Shown: piece after piece, positions 16,212 through 25,418 of the stretch
How the letters are laid out: every line of letters begins with the position of its first letter
Numbering within the stretch: the first letter of the stretch is position 1
DNA from: Mycobacterium hubeiense
GTDB lineage: Bacteria; Actinomycetota; Actinomycetes; Mycobacteriales; Mycobacteriaceae
Direction: 5' to 3'
Assembly (NCBI RefSeq): GCF_002838065.1
Contig: NZ_PIZU01000005.1
Location: forward strand, 62,001-126,000
DNA length: 64,000 nt
Notes under the pieces: generated by a model
What the model saw: the letters and a program-made list of their open reading frames with translations, nothing else
Databases searched by the model: none
What the model was told of the DNA's origin: nothing
Position numbers and translations under genes: made by a program

Positions 16212-16921
16212 TTGCCGGCGCGCCGCTCAACCTCGAGAGGCACCACCGGCGGACGCGCGGCGGGTCCACGTGTGATCGCGTTCAATCGAATCTCCGGCAG
16301 GTCCACCGACGGGTCGACGGTGTCCAACCACGCGACGGCCTCGGCGACGTCCGCAGCGCGTATCGCATACATCTCGAACGGCACGTCGGCCAGCATGTCG
16401 GTCTCGACCGGCCCGGGCGTGACGATGTGCACGTTGATCCCATCGCGGTCGACCTCAAACGCCAGGGCCCGCGCGAACGCGTTCATCCCGGCCTTCGACG
16501 CCGAGTAGGCCGTCCGTGCCCGCATCGGCTCATGCGCGGCCGAGGATGAGATGAATACGATCCGCGAACCCGCCGTCATCTTCGGCAACACTGCCGACGT
16601 GACGACGAAACACGAGTCCAGATTCGCCGAGATCGTTGCCCGCCATTGCGCGAAAGTCTGTTTGCGCGCGTAGGTTCCGCCCAATATCCCCGCCGCGTGC
16701 ACCAGCAGGTCGATCCGATCCACCGCCTGCACCGCCGGTGCGAACCCGTCGGGATCGGCTGCGTCGGCGACAACATATCGCGCACCCATCTCCTGCGCGG
16801 CGGCACGCAACGGCTCCTCCCGCCGTGCGGTGAGTACGACGTCGTAGCCGAGTTCGACGAGCTTGCGGCCGCAGGCCTTTCCGATACCGCCGCTGCCACC
16901 GGTGATCAAGGCCGTTCGCAC
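16208..16921 (-). CDS. SDR family NAD(P)-dependent oxidoreductase
   Basis: A 237-aa classical short-chain dehydrogenase. Cofactor motif TGGSGGIG (about residues 7-14), VHAAG near residue 78, catalytic Ser in ISSSAAHE, and YSASKAG (Tyr-X3-Lys). GTG at 16921 was chosen because upstream codons overlap the GntR gene and show no SDR similarity. It lies 10 bp downstream of the GntR-type regulator on the same strand. Substrate unknown. Confidence 0.88.
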   Translation of the reverse strand: MRTALITGGSGGIGKACGRKLVELGYDVVLTARREEPLRAAAQEMGARYVVADAADPDGFAPAVQAVDRIDLLVHAAGILGGTYARKQTFAQWRATISANLDSCFVVTSAVLPKMTAGSRIVFISSSAAHEPMRARTAYSASKAGMNAFARALAFEVDRDGINVHIVTPGPVETDMLADVPFEMYAIRAADVAEAVAWLDTVDPSVDLPEIRLNAITRGPAARPPVVPLEVERRAGK

Positions 16922-16931
16922 GCCGCACCTT

Positions 16932-17741
16932 TCAGCGCTGGCGGCGCGCCAACGCCTGCGGTGAAAGCGCCACGATCCGCTGTTCGGGATCGCCCGCCAA
17001 CAGATAGGTGCGGGTGTCGGAGACGTGCCGCGCGGCCAGCTTGCGCGCCCGTTCCGCGTCACCGGCCTCGATCGCGTCGGTGATCTTGTTGTGCACGTTC
17101 AACGCGATACGGCGCTTGCTCAGCGACGGATACTCGCCGCGCGCCGTCGTCTCGTCGGCCCACCACTGCAGGTGGCTCGTCCACAGCGTCTCCAGGCTGC
17201 CGACCACCGCGACCATCGTGTGATTGCCGCAGCCACGCACGATCTCGTCGTGGAACTGGCCGCCGATCTCCGTGAAGCGCGCACCGTCCTCGATGTGTTC
17301 AGCCATCGCATCATTGAGTTCACGCAGCTTCGGGATCAACGTTTCGGCGCGGTCCGGGCGCCGCGCCGCGAGCGCGGCACACATCGGATCGAGTTCCTCG
17401 AGCGCGGTGCCGAGATCGGCCAGCGGCACATAGTCGCTCTGCAACAGCAGCCCCAACATGTATGCGGCGCTCGCCTTCGCGGGTGCGTGCACGACAGCGC
17501 CACCGCGATTGCCGCGCCGCACCGACAGCAGGCCCTCGGTCTCGAGGATTCGCAACGCTTCCCGCAACGACACCAGGCTGACGTTGAACTGCTCGACGAG
17601 CACCTCCTGGCGCGGCAGCAGGTCGCCGTCGGCGAGCTCACCGTCGATGATCTGCCTGCGAAGCTCGTCGGCAACGATCTCGGCGGTCCTGCGCGCCGAC
17701 AACCGGCGTCGGGCCTCGGGGCCAATTCCCAGTGTTGTCAT
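16932..17741 (-). CDS. GntR-family transcriptional regulator (FadR/FCD subfamily)
   Basis: A 269-aa regulator. The winged-helix GntR domain covers about residues 20-90 (IIDGELADGDLLPRQEVLVE and SLREALRILETEGLL), followed by an all-helical FCD ligand-binding domain (about residues 110-240, with FHDEIVRGCGNHTM). ATG at 17741. It is divergent from the fused CoA-transferase gene and central to catabolic cluster 1, so it is a candidate regulator of the shared CTA-N12-TAG promoters; no direct evidence links them. FCD regulators usually respond to small acids or CoA esters. Confidence 0.88.
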   Translation of the reverse strand: MTTLGIGPEARRRLSARRTAEIVADELRRQIIDGELADGDLLPRQEVLVEQFNVSLVSLREALRILETEGLLSVRRGNRGGAVVHAPAKASAAYMLGLLLQSDYVPLADLGTALEELDPMCAALAARRPDRAETLIPKLRELNDAMAEHIEDGARFTEIGGQFHDEIVRGCGNHTMVAVVGSLETLWTSHLQWWADETTARGEYPSLSKRRIALNVHNKITDAIEAGDAERARKLAARHVSDTRTYLLAGDPEQRIVALSPQALARRQR

Positions 17742-17813
17742 GTCTTAGCAATCTTAACAGTGAAAGATGCCTCGCCCGTGGTCTACGTCCGCTATCTGTC
17801 AAAAGTAACTAAG

Positions 17814-20102
17814 ATGGCGAAAATGGCGCCGACCCCGTTGAATGACGTGCGCGTTGTCGAGATCAGCGACCGGATCGCCGGCGGGTACTGCGGCAAGCTT
17901 CTGGTCGACGCGGGTGCCGACGTCGTGAAGGTGGAACCCGGCACCGGCGACCCCGTGCGACGCCTCACCGCGACGGGCGCCGCCCTGCCCGACGGGGTCG
18001 ATTCGCCGCTGTTCAACTACCTGGCCGCCGGGAAGCGCAGTGTGACAACGGCTTCCGAGGAACTCTTGACGCGCGCCGACATCGTGATCCTCACCGCGAG
18101 CCGGTCTGCGGCTGCTGAGCTGGGCATCGACCCGCAGCGGCTGCTCGCGGCTGCACCGCGGTGCGTCGTCGTCACGATCTCCGACTTCGGCTGGACCGGC
18201 CCGTGGGCCGAGCGCCCGGCGACGGAATTCACCCTGCAGGCGTGGTCGGGCTGCACCGGCTTCCGCGGCGATCCGGCGGGTCCGCCGATCTCGATCGGCG
18301 GGGACCTGGGGGAGTACATGGGCGGCGCGGTCGCGGCGTACGGCGCGCTGGCGTTGCTCCGTCGGGTTCGCCGCGGTGGACCCGGCGGGCATCTCGACAT
18401 GTCGATGCTCGAAGCGATGACGTTGATGCAGAGCAGCGAGTGGCTGCACTCTCAGCTGTTACAAGTCCCTCCGATCACGCGCTCGGTCGAAGTGCCATCG
18501 ATCGAACCCGCCAAGGACGGCTACGTCGGCATCAGCATGGTGACCGGGCAGCAGTGGCTGGACTTCGCCGCGATGGTGGAGTGTCCCGAACTCACCGAGA
18601 TTCCCGAACTGCGATTTCAGCTGGGGCGGTGGGCGTATCGCGACTGGATACGCGAACGGATCGGGCCGTGGCTGCGCGAGCGGACGGTGAACGAGATCGT
18701 CGAACTCGGCCAGCTGTTCCGGTTGCCGATCGCCCCGCTGGGCAACGGCGCGACCATTCCGCATATGGATCACCTGCGGGAACGTGGCGTCTACGTCGAC
18801 AATCCCGCGGGTTTCCGCCAGCCGCGACCACCGTGGCTGATGTCGATCGCGTCGCCTGCGCCGCTGCGACGTGCCCCGAGGATAGGTGAGAGCGAGTTCC
18901 TTTGGGACACGCGCGAATCCGTCGCCACTGCCCCGTCATGCGAACTGCCACTCAAGGGGGTACGCATCGTCGACCTGACGGCCTTCTGGGCCGGGCCGTC
19001 GGCGACGCACGCCCTGGCCGCCTTCGGCGCGGACGTCATCAAGATCGAGTCGATCCAGCGGCCCGACGGAATCCGCTATTCGGGCGGCATGCGCACCGAC
19101 GTCGACGACTGGTGGGAGTACGGCTGGGTTTTCCACGCGATGAACACCAACAAGCGCTCTGTGACACTGGATCTCGATTCCGACGACGGCCGGGGACTGT
19201 TCGAGCACTTGGTGCGCCAGGCAGACGCAGTCATCGAGAACTTCTCCCCGCGGGTGCTCGACCAGTTCGGGCTCGGCGCGGATGCGCTGCTCGATCTGAA
19301 CCCGTCGCTCGTGGTGGTGCGGATGCCGGCGTTCGGGCTGATGGGTCCGTGGCGCGACCGCGTCGGCTTCGCGCCCACGATGGAACAGATCGCGGGGCTG
19401 GCGTGGGTCACCGGTCTGCCCGACGGGCCGCCGATCGCGCCGCGTGGCGCATGCGATCCGCTGGCCGGCGCGCACGCCGCGTTCGCCTTACTCGCCGCGC
19501 TGGAATTCGCGGACCGCACGGGCCACGGCCAGCTCGTCGAGGTGCCGATGATCGAGACCGTGCTGAACGTGACCGCATCGCAGACAATCGAATTCGAGGT
19601 GCTCGGTGTGCTGATGGAGCGACGGGGCAACCGGGGCCACACCTCAGCGCTGCAGGACCTCTACCGCTGCGCCGGTGATGACACCTGGGTCGCGTTGACC
19701 GTGCGCAGCGATGACGAGCGTGACGCCTTGGCGGAGCTGACGGCCGGTGCGGCGCTTGAGGATTGGTTTGCGAAGCAACAGCCCGCCACCGTCGTCGACC
19801 GGCTCACCGACGCGGGAATCCCAGCGGCAGAGGTGGTATCGCCGTCGCTGGTCACGGAGAACCCGCAGTTACGCCATCGCGGCTACTTCGAACGTCTCGA
19901 GCATCCACGCACCGGGGAGGGTCTGTACCCGTGCCCGCCGTTCGCCCGGCTCGACGGCGCCGAGCGATGGCTGACGCGGCCGCCGCCGACGTTGGGCCAG
20001 CACAACACCGAGGTGCTGACGCAGTTGTGCGGGCTCAGCGAGGCCGACCTGCGCAGGTTGACCGAGCAAGGAGTCATCGGCTCGCGCCCGAAGGGGCTGT
20101 GA
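17814..20102 (+). CDS. Fused double-domain CaiB/BaiF (class III) CoA-transferase
   Basis: A 762-aa protein made of two CoA-transferase III domains in tandem (about residues 1-370 and 380-762). Each begins with the family strand: VRVVEISDRIAGGYCGKLL, and VRIVDLTAFWAGPSATHAL in the second half. The catalytic aspartate usually found in RPGYD is not obvious: the first half has RPATEF and the second RVGFAPTMEQ. CoA is moved between acyl groups in cluster 1 metabolism. ATG at 17814, with a second in-frame ATG at 17823. The long open frame upstream (from 17025) is antisense to the GntR gene and not coding. Confidence 0.88.
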   Translation: MAKMAPTPLNDVRVVEISDRIAGGYCGKLLVDAGADVVKVEPGTGDPVRRLTATGAALPDGVDSPLFNYLAAGKRSVTTASEELLTRADIVILTASRSAAAELGIDPQRLLAAAPRCVVVTISDFGWTGPWAERPATEFTLQAWSGCTGFRGDPAGPPISIGGDLGEYMGGAVAAYGALALLRRVRRGGPGGHLDMSMLEAMTLMQSSEWLHSQLLQVPPITRSVEVPSIEPAKDGYVGISMVTGQQWLDFAAMVECPELTEIPELRFQLGRWAYRDWIRERIGPWLRERTVNEIVELGQLFRLPIAPLGNGATIPHMDHLRERGVYVDNPAGFRQPRPPWLMSIASPAPLRRAPRIGESEFLWDTRESVATAPSCELPLKGVRIVDLTAFWAGPSATHALAAFGADVIKIESIQRPDGIRYSGGMRTDVDDWWEYGWVFHAMNTNKRSVTLDLDSDDGRGLFEHLVRQADAVIENFSPRVLDQFGLGADALLDLNPSLVVVRMPAFGLMGPWRDRVGFAPTMEQIAGLAWVTGLPDGPPIAPRGACDPLAGAHAAFALLAALEFADRTGHGQLVEVPMIETVLNVTASQTIEFEVLGVLMERRGNRGHTSALQDLYRCAGDDTWVALTVRSDDERDALAELTAGAALEDWFAKQQPATVVDRLTDAGIPAAEVVSPSLVTENPQLRHRGYFERLEHPRTGEGLYPCPPFARLDGAERWLTRPPPTLGQHNTEVLTQLCGLSEADLRRLTEQGVIGSRPKGL

Positions 20103-20106
20103 CGGC

Positions 20107-21344
20107 TCAACGGGGCGTGAGCGAGATCGCCATCTCGTCGAAGATCGACATGTTGTTCGTCAGGTTCGGATAGGTGACCTTCGGCGGGCCGAGCGTGATG
20201 TCATCCGCACGGCAGAGCAATTCATCGAGGACAGCGCAGATCTCGGCGCGCGCCAGCATCGCGCCCAGGCAGTGGTGGGGGCCGCCGCCGCCGAAGGTGA
20301 CATGCGGATTGTCGCGTCGGCCGATGTCGAACGTGAACGGCTCACCGAAGATCTCTTCGTCGCGGTTGGCTGAGCGCAGCATCGACACCACGCGCTCGCC
20401 CTTCGGGATCGTGACGCCGTCCATCTCGACGTCGACCTTCGTGCTGCGGGTCCAGAATGCGACCGGCGTCGACCAGCGCAGGACTTCCTCGACCGCTGAG
20501 GGCCGGATCGCCGCGTCCGCGCGGTACCGCTCGATCTCGTCGGGATTGGCGACGAACGCCTGCAGCCCAGAGGCCAGCGCGTTCTTCGTGGTGTCGCTGC
20601 CCGCGAAGGTCAGGACGTAGAAGAAGATCTCGAGTTCGTTCGTGGGGATGGACAGTTCCTCGCCGTTCTCGTCGGTGATGATCGCGGACGCCAGGGTGCT
20701 CCATATGTCGTCGACCGGGTGGCGCTTCTTCTCGGCGGTGAGCTCAGACGCGTAGGTGAAGATCTTGCCGAACAGTTCGAGCTGCTCCTGTTCGGTCAAT
20801 TTCGTCTCTGGCGCATTGGCTTTGAGGATCCGGTCGAGCGTCTCGAAGATCTCTGGCCGGTCCACGTCGGGGATGCCGATGATGTCACCGATCACCGACA
20901 TGGGCAGCACATCGGCGACGTCGGAGATCCAGTCGCCACCACCCGAGTCGAGCAGTCGGTCGATCAACGACGCCGCACGAGTCCGAATGCCCTCTTCGAG
21001 TTTGGCGATCGCCTTCGGGGTGAAGGCATGTGACATCACCCTGCGCCGCTTGGTCAGCGTCGGCGGATCCATGTGGATGATGGTCGGCGCATCCGCCATC
21101 ACGTCGATGGGCTGGATCAGCGGGCCGTCGACAGCGGTGAACGAATCGGTGTCGCGATGAATGCGTTGCGCATGGCGGTGCTTGGTCGTAATCCAGAAGT
21201 CCCGTTTGACTGTTGCGCGACGCCGTCGGTGCGCTCGTGGTGGAAAATGGGCTGCTCACGGCGTAACTGCACGAACAGGTCGTCAGGAAAACCCTTCTGC
21301 CACAACGCAGGATCTGACAAGTCGACCGGAACAATCGTGGGCAT
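20107..21344 (-). pseudogene. Cytochrome P450 with a single-base frameshift
   Basis: ATG at 21344 (MPTIVPVDLSDPALW) starts a P450 of the steroid/fatty-acid type. Near 21211-21216 the frame breaks: before it reads TDGVAQ, after it the other frame reads TVKRDFWITTKHRHAQRIHR and continues intact to the end. Loss of one A from an A-run (CAAACA to CAACA) explains it. The rest is well preserved: TFAGSDTTKNA in helix I, VEEVLR, and the haem loop FGGGGPHHCLGAMLAR. A sequencing error is possible; otherwise the gene is recently inactivated. Convergent with the CoA-transferase (4-bp gap). Confidence 0.85.
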
Positions 21345-21366
21345 GCAGCAACCTCGCTTCGGCGTT

Positions 21367-21403
21367 CTTGACCTAGAATGCCTAAAATAGTAAAAATAGG
21401 CAA
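21367..21403 (+). promoter_or_regulatory. Conserved 37-bp promoter/operator element, copy B
   Basis: -35 TTGACC (21368-21373), 17-bp spacer, -10 TAAAAA (21391-21396). A start of transcription about 7 bp later coincides with the ATG at 21403, so the mRNA may be leaderless. The inverted repeat CCTA-N12-TAGG spans 21381-21400, flanked by G and C to give GCCTA...TAGGC. Nearly identical to copy A at 12711-12747. Confidence 0.72.
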
Positions 21404-22536
21404 TGGACGGCGGAAACGGAGTGACTCGCGTGGTTTCTGACTCGACTCTGGATCCGTCGGAGCGCGAGTTCGGACCCAGCGGCATCAGCCTGTCCACCTA
21501 CCGCTTCCCGACCGGGTGGTTCATCGTCGGGTTCGCCTCCGAGCTAGCCGCCGGCCAGGTCAAACGCGCCCATTACTTCGGCGAAGAGCTGGTCATCTTC
21601 CGCACGGAATCTGGACAGATCCACGTGCTCGACGCGTACTGCCAGCACCTCGGCGCGAACATGGGCGTGGGCGGGACCGTCGAGGGCGAACACATCGTCT
21701 GTCCCTGGCACGGCTGGCACTGGAACGGTGACGGCACCAACGCCCTGATCCCGTACAGCAAGATCGGCTGCAAGCAGAACGTCCGCATCCGCACCTATCC
21801 GGTCACCGAGTGGTACGGCTTCATCCTCGTATGGCACGAACGCCACGGCCGGGCACCGTACTGGCAGCCGCCCGTACTGCCCGAGCTCGAGACCGGCGAG
21901 TACTACCCGCTGCATCCGCACAGCAGGATGGTCAACCGCGTCAAGGTGCACGCCCAGATGATCATCGAGAACGCCGCCGACCCGTACCACGTGCAATATG
22001 TGCACAAGGCGGCCAATCCCGCGAACACCGCGTCGTTCGAAGTCAGCGGCTATCACCTACACACCACGGTGAACGCGAATTTCGGTGGGGGGCGGGCGAA
22101 GACCTGGTTGACGCCGAACGGGCCCGTCGACGCAAAGATCATCTACGACAACTACTCGCTGGGGTTGGGTGTCGTGCGTTTCCCGTCCGAGCTCGTCGCG
22201 ACCATTCAGGTCACCGGTCAAACGCCGGTCGACGAGGATTACACCGACTATTTCTACACCCAGGCTTCTGTCCGCGAACCAGGTGACACCGGCGAGCGGC
22301 CGACCGGCCGGGCCGCGAAGTTCGTTGCACTGCAACAGGAAGTCATCAAACAGGACTTCTTCACCTGGGAGAACATGAAGTACCTCGAGAAGCCGAACCT
22401 GGCGCCCGAAGAAGCGCGGGACTATGCGGCGCTGCGTCGTTGGGCGCACCGCTTCTATCCCGGAACCGAGCCGTCGCCAGACGATTTCGGCTACACCGCC
22501 GACGGCGCTCCCGACCCGGCGGCCGCGACGCGGTGA
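21403..22536 (+). CDS. Rieske non-haem iron oxygenase, KshA-like alpha subunit
   Basis: A 377-aa oxygenase. The N-terminal Rieske domain has CQHLG (about residues 80-84) and CPWHGWHW (about residues 102-109). The catalytic domain carries the mononuclear iron motif ENAADPYHVQYVH (His-X4-His) near residue 190. Size and layout resemble 3-ketosteroid 9-alpha-hydroxylase KshA, though the similarity is not close enough to fix the substrate. A reductase partner is not seen nearby. ATG at 21403 fits the promoter; GTG at 21421 is an alternative. First gene of an operon with four coupled downstream genes. Confidence 0.9.
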   Translation: MDGGNGVTRVVSDSTLDPSEREFGPSGISLSTYRFPTGWFIVGFASELAAGQVKRAHYFGEELVIFRTESGQIHVLDAYCQHLGANMGVGGTVEGEHIVCPWHGWHWNGDGTNALIPYSKIGCKQNVRIRTYPVTEWYGFILVWHERHGRAPYWQPPVLPELETGEYYPLHPHSRMVNRVKVHAQMIIENAADPYHVQYVHKAANPANTASFEVSGYHLHTTVNANFGGGRAKTWLTPNGPVDAKIIYDNYSLGLGVVRFPSELVATIQVTGQTPVDEDYTDYFYTQASVREPGDTGERPTGRAAKFVALQQEVIKQDFFTWENMKYLEKPNLAPEEARDYAALRRWAHRFYPGTEPSPDDFGYTADGAPDPAAATR

Positions 22537-24083
22537 CCGATCCGTCCGCGTTCGGCGTCGACCAATTCACCATTCCGGCGGTGCTCGACAGGCGGGCCGA
22601 ACAGTTCGGCGACCGGGTGATGATGACGATCGCCGGCACCGACGTGACGTTCGCTCAGATGCGTGATCGGTCCTGTGCCGCAGCCAGCGCGCTCGCCGAC
22701 CTCGGTATCACGCGGGGCGAGACCGTCGCCCTGTTCACCGGGACGTGCCCCGAGTGGGTGTACTTCTGGCTTGGTGCGGCACGCATCGGCGCGGTGACCG
22801 CCGCCGTGAACGCGGCCAGCAAGGGCGACTTCCTCGCACACGCCCTGCGGCTGTCGCGGGCAAGCCTTGTCATCACCGATGCCGACCGGCAGCCCCGGCT
22901 GGCCGAGGCATGCGATGTGAGATCAGTCCTCGCACAAGAAATGTCACTCACAGCGATGGAAGCACCGTCGACGGCGCCGGTGGGCGAACATGAGGTCGGG
23001 GCGCTGTTCTTTACCTCGGGCACCACCGGGCCGTCGAAAGCCGTCGCGACGACGTGGGGCTACCTGTTCCGCGCGGCGGCCACCGTGGCGGCGGCATGGG
23101 AGTTCTCTTCGGACGACGTGCTGTGGACCGCGATGCCGCTGTTCCATCTCAGCGCGGCACCAACGGTTCTCGCGCCGATGCTGGTCGGCGGGACGTCGGT
23201 GTTGGCCGACGGATTCCACCCAGCGCACGTGTGGGATGAGATACGCGCCTGCGGCGCTACTGGTTTCGCGGGCGCGGGCGCAATGGTGTCCATGCTCTGG
23301 AACCTGCCGCCCGATCCGCGAGACGCCGAGCTACCGCTGCGGTTCCTCTCGGCCGCACCGATTTCCGCGGACATCTACCGTGACATCGAGCGACGGTACG
23401 GCTGCCGCGTGGTGACGATGTACGGCCTGACCGAGGCCTTTCCGATCGCCTACAAATCAGTGTCCGACGAGGGCGTGCCAGGTACCTCAGGCCGCGTCAA
23501 CCCCGCCTTCGAGGTGCGCATCGTCGACGGGTGTGGGCGGCCGCTGCCCACCGGCGAGGTCGGCGAAATCACCTGCCGGGCGCGGACAACGCATGCGATG
23601 AGCGAGGGGTATGTGTCGTCCGCGTCCGACGGGCCAGGTTTGCCCGTCGACCCACACCCGCAGTGGTTCCGCACCGGTGATCTCGGCGTCCTCGACGAGG
23701 ATCAGAACCTGACGTACGTGGATCGGGTGAAGGACTCGCTGCGCCGTCGGGGGGAGAACGTCTCCTCGGTCGAGGTGGAGACGACGGTGACGCGCCACCC
23801 CGCGGTGGCTGAGGCCGCGGCCGTCGGCGTGCCGAGCGAACTCGGGGAGGACGACATCCTGGTCGTTATGACGTTACGGCCGGGCGCCACGCTGGATTAC
23901 ACCGAGCTGCTCGATTTCTGTGCGGCCCGCATGCCGTATTTCTGTGTGCCGAGATACCTCGAAGTGCTGGAGGAGATCCCGAAGAACGTCATCGGGCGGG
24001 TCCGCAAGGATCTGCTGCGCCGCAGGGGATTGGGCCCCGCCGCCTGGGACCGCGAAGCGCACGGCTACGTGCTGAGCCGCTAG
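22533..24083 (+). CDS. Acyl-CoA ligase (AMP-binding, FadD family)
   Basis: A 516-aa ANL ligase. P-loop FFTSGTTGPSKAV (about residues 153-165), YGLTEAF, FRTGDLGVLDED and the hinge VDRVKDSLRRRGENVSS are present; the C-terminal NVIGRVRKDLL contains the usual lysine/arginine region. GTG at 22533 overlaps the oxygenase stop (GTGA). In this operon it probably activates a carboxylic acid formed after oxygenation; the MaoC-like proteins downstream would act on the CoA ester. Confidence 0.9.
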   Translation: MTDPSAFGVDQFTIPAVLDRRAEQFGDRVMMTIAGTDVTFAQMRDRSCAAASALADLGITRGETVALFTGTCPEWVYFWLGAARIGAVTAAVNAASKGDFLAHALRLSRASLVITDADRQPRLAEACDVRSVLAQEMSLTAMEAPSTAPVGEHEVGALFFTSGTTGPSKAVATTWGYLFRAAATVAAAWEFSSDDVLWTAMPLFHLSAAPTVLAPMLVGGTSVLADGFHPAHVWDEIRACGATGFAGAGAMVSMLWNLPPDPRDAELPLRFLSAAPISADIYRDIERRYGCRVVTMYGLTEAFPIAYKSVSDEGVPGTSGRVNPAFEVRIVDGCGRPLPTGEVGEITCRARTTHAMSEGYVSSASDGPGLPVDPHPQWFRTGDLGVLDEDQNLTYVDRVKDSLRRRGENVSSVEVETTVTRHPAVAEAAAVGVPSELGEDDILVVMTLRPGATLDYTELLDFCAARMPYFCVPRYLEVLEEIPKNVIGRVRKDLLRRRGLGPAAWDREAHGYVLSR

Positions 24084-24094
24084 GGAGAACGCAT

Positions 24095-24490
24095 ATGACG
24101 ATGACCTATCAGCAGCAGTACGTGTTGGACGGAATGGCCGGCCGCGCCGCGATACTCGACTTGACGGCGCGATACAACCGGCTGTATTCGAGCGGTGACA
24201 TCGAGGGGTGGATCGCGTGCTTCCGGCACTCGGGAGCAACGATCGTCCGCGGCGGAGAAACGCTCACCGACCTGCGCGCCGCATTCAACGGCGGCGGCGG
24301 AAAACGGCTCGTCACAGTCGATCATGAGATCGCGGTCGACGGCGTCGATGCCACCCAGCGCTGTGTCGCACTGCTGTTCGTCGGCGCCGAACTCCGCGCC
24401 ACCGGACTCTATACCGACCGGCTGATCTACGAGCGGGGCGGCTGGTACTTCACCTCCAGAGAACTGGAATGGGACGTACCGCCGCCGTGA
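24095..24490 (+). CDS. SnoaL/NTF2-like protein
   Basis: A 131-aa protein with the SnoaL_4-type N-terminus (RAAILDLTARYNRLYSSGD) and a DRLIYERGGWYFTSREL C-terminal strand. It is intact, unlike the two related pseudogenes at 4160 and 15303. NTF2-fold proteins act as isomerases, hydratases or binding proteins in steroid and aromatic pathways; the reaction here is unknown. AGGGAG precedes the ATG at 24095. Its stop overlaps the next GTG by 4 bp. Confidence 0.82.
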   Translation: MTMTYQQQYVLDGMAGRAAILDLTARYNRLYSSGDIEGWIACFRHSGATIVRGGETLTDLRAAFNGGGGKRLVTVDHEIAVDGVDATQRCVALLFVGAELRATGLYTDRLIYERGGWYFTSRELEWDVPPP

Positions 24491-25011
24491 CGATCGAGAT
24501 CAGCTACGAATTCGCGTTCGGCACCTATGAGGATGCGCTGCGCATGGTCGGCACGCGCACCGAACCGAGGCACGCCGGCACCGCGGTGAGCGGCGCACGC
24601 ATCCAGCACTTCGCGTCGATGGTGCGCGACGACAACCCGTCGTATTGGGATCCCGAGTTCGCACAGCGGGTTTGGGGCGGTCTGGTGGCACCGCCGGCGC
24701 TGTTGACGGGTCTGCTGATGCCGCCGCCCTGGGTGCCCACCGGTGAACCGCCGATGGCGTCGATCGCGGTGCGGGTTCCACTTCCGGGTACCGCGATCAT
24801 CAATGCATCCAACGACGCCGAATACCTGGCGCCGATCCTGGAAGGCGACCTGTTGAGCGTGGTCGAGGAACTGGTGTCGGTGTCCCCGGAGAAGGAAACC
24901 CGGCTCGGCATCGGGCATTTCATCGAAACCGTCGAGACCTACTACCGCGGTGACGAAGTGGTGGCCCGCTGCCGTAACTCGTTGTTCCGATTCACCCCCA
25001 CCGGCTCATGA
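24487..25011 (+). CDS. MaoC-like protein, N-terminal-type (FAS1_DH) hot-dog subunit
   Basis: A 174-aa hot-dog fold protein with the element ISGARIQHFASMVRDDNPSYWD-like (here VSGARIQHFASMVRDDN) and VVAPPALLTGLLMPP-like patterns seen in FAS1 dehydratase-region proteins. The usual catalytic His of MaoC hydratases is not obvious, so it is probably the non-catalytic half of a heterodimer with the next gene. This resembles the ChsH1-ChsH2 steroid enoyl-CoA hydratase pair. GTG at 24487 overlaps the previous stop (GTGA), and the gene ends in ATGA with the next. Confidence 0.8.
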   Translation: MTIEISYEFAFGTYEDALRMVGTRTEPRHAGTAVSGARIQHFASMVRDDNPSYWDPEFAQRVWGGLVAPPALLTGLLMPPPWVPTGEPPMASIAVRVPLPGTAIINASNDAEYLAPILEGDLLSVVEELVSVSPEKETRLGIGHFIETVETYYRGDEVVARCRNSLFRFTPTGS

Positions 25012-25418
25012 TCTGGGACGAGATCGTGGTGCCGACCGATCTTGACGAGGTGGTCGACGAGATCAGCTATCAGCGGGTCGTCATGAACGCTGGGACGACG
25101 TGGGACTACATCCCGTGGCACTATGATCACGTCTATGCCCAAAACCACGGGCATCCAACGATCTTCGTCAATACGATGCATCTCGCGGGTTTCATCGACC
25201 GGGTGGCGACCGGTTGGGCAGGGCCGGACAGCCGCGTGGTGCGGCGCAAGGTCACGCTGCTCGGGTCGATCTACGCGGGAGACTCAATGGTGGGACGAGG
25301 CCGCGTGGTTGGCAAGCGGCGCGAAAAGTCCCGGCTGGTCGATCTCGAGATCGGCGTGTACAACCAGCGCGACGAGCTGTGCTGTCCGGCCGAGGTGACG
25401 GTCGAATTGTCAGGTTAG
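25008..25418 (+). CDS. MaoC-like dehydratase/hydratase, catalytic-type subunit
   Basis: A 136-aa hot-dog protein. The segment TTWDYIPWHYDHVYAQ (about residues 29-44) resembles the Asp...His hydratase-2 motif, followed by HLAGFIDRVATGW. Together with the preceding gene it likely forms a heteromeric enoyl-CoA hydratase acting on a bulky CoA ester. ATG at 25008 overlaps the previous stop. Its 3' end overlaps the convergent ALDH gene by 9 bp. Last gene of the oxygenase-ligase operon. Confidence 0.82.
   Translation: MIWDEIVVPTDLDEVVDEISYQRVVMNAGTTWDYIPWHYDHVYAQNHGHPTIFVNTMHLAGFIDRVATGWAGPDSRVVRRKVTLLGSIYAGDSMVGRGRVVGKRREKSRLVDLEIGVYNQRDELCCPAEVTVELSG

Noticed and set aside
17025..17813. 263-codon N-terminal extension of the CoA-transferase frame
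   Set aside because: It is antisense to the GntR gene, is rich in Arg, His and Gln as expected of a shadow frame, and the family N-terminus begins at the ATG at 17814.
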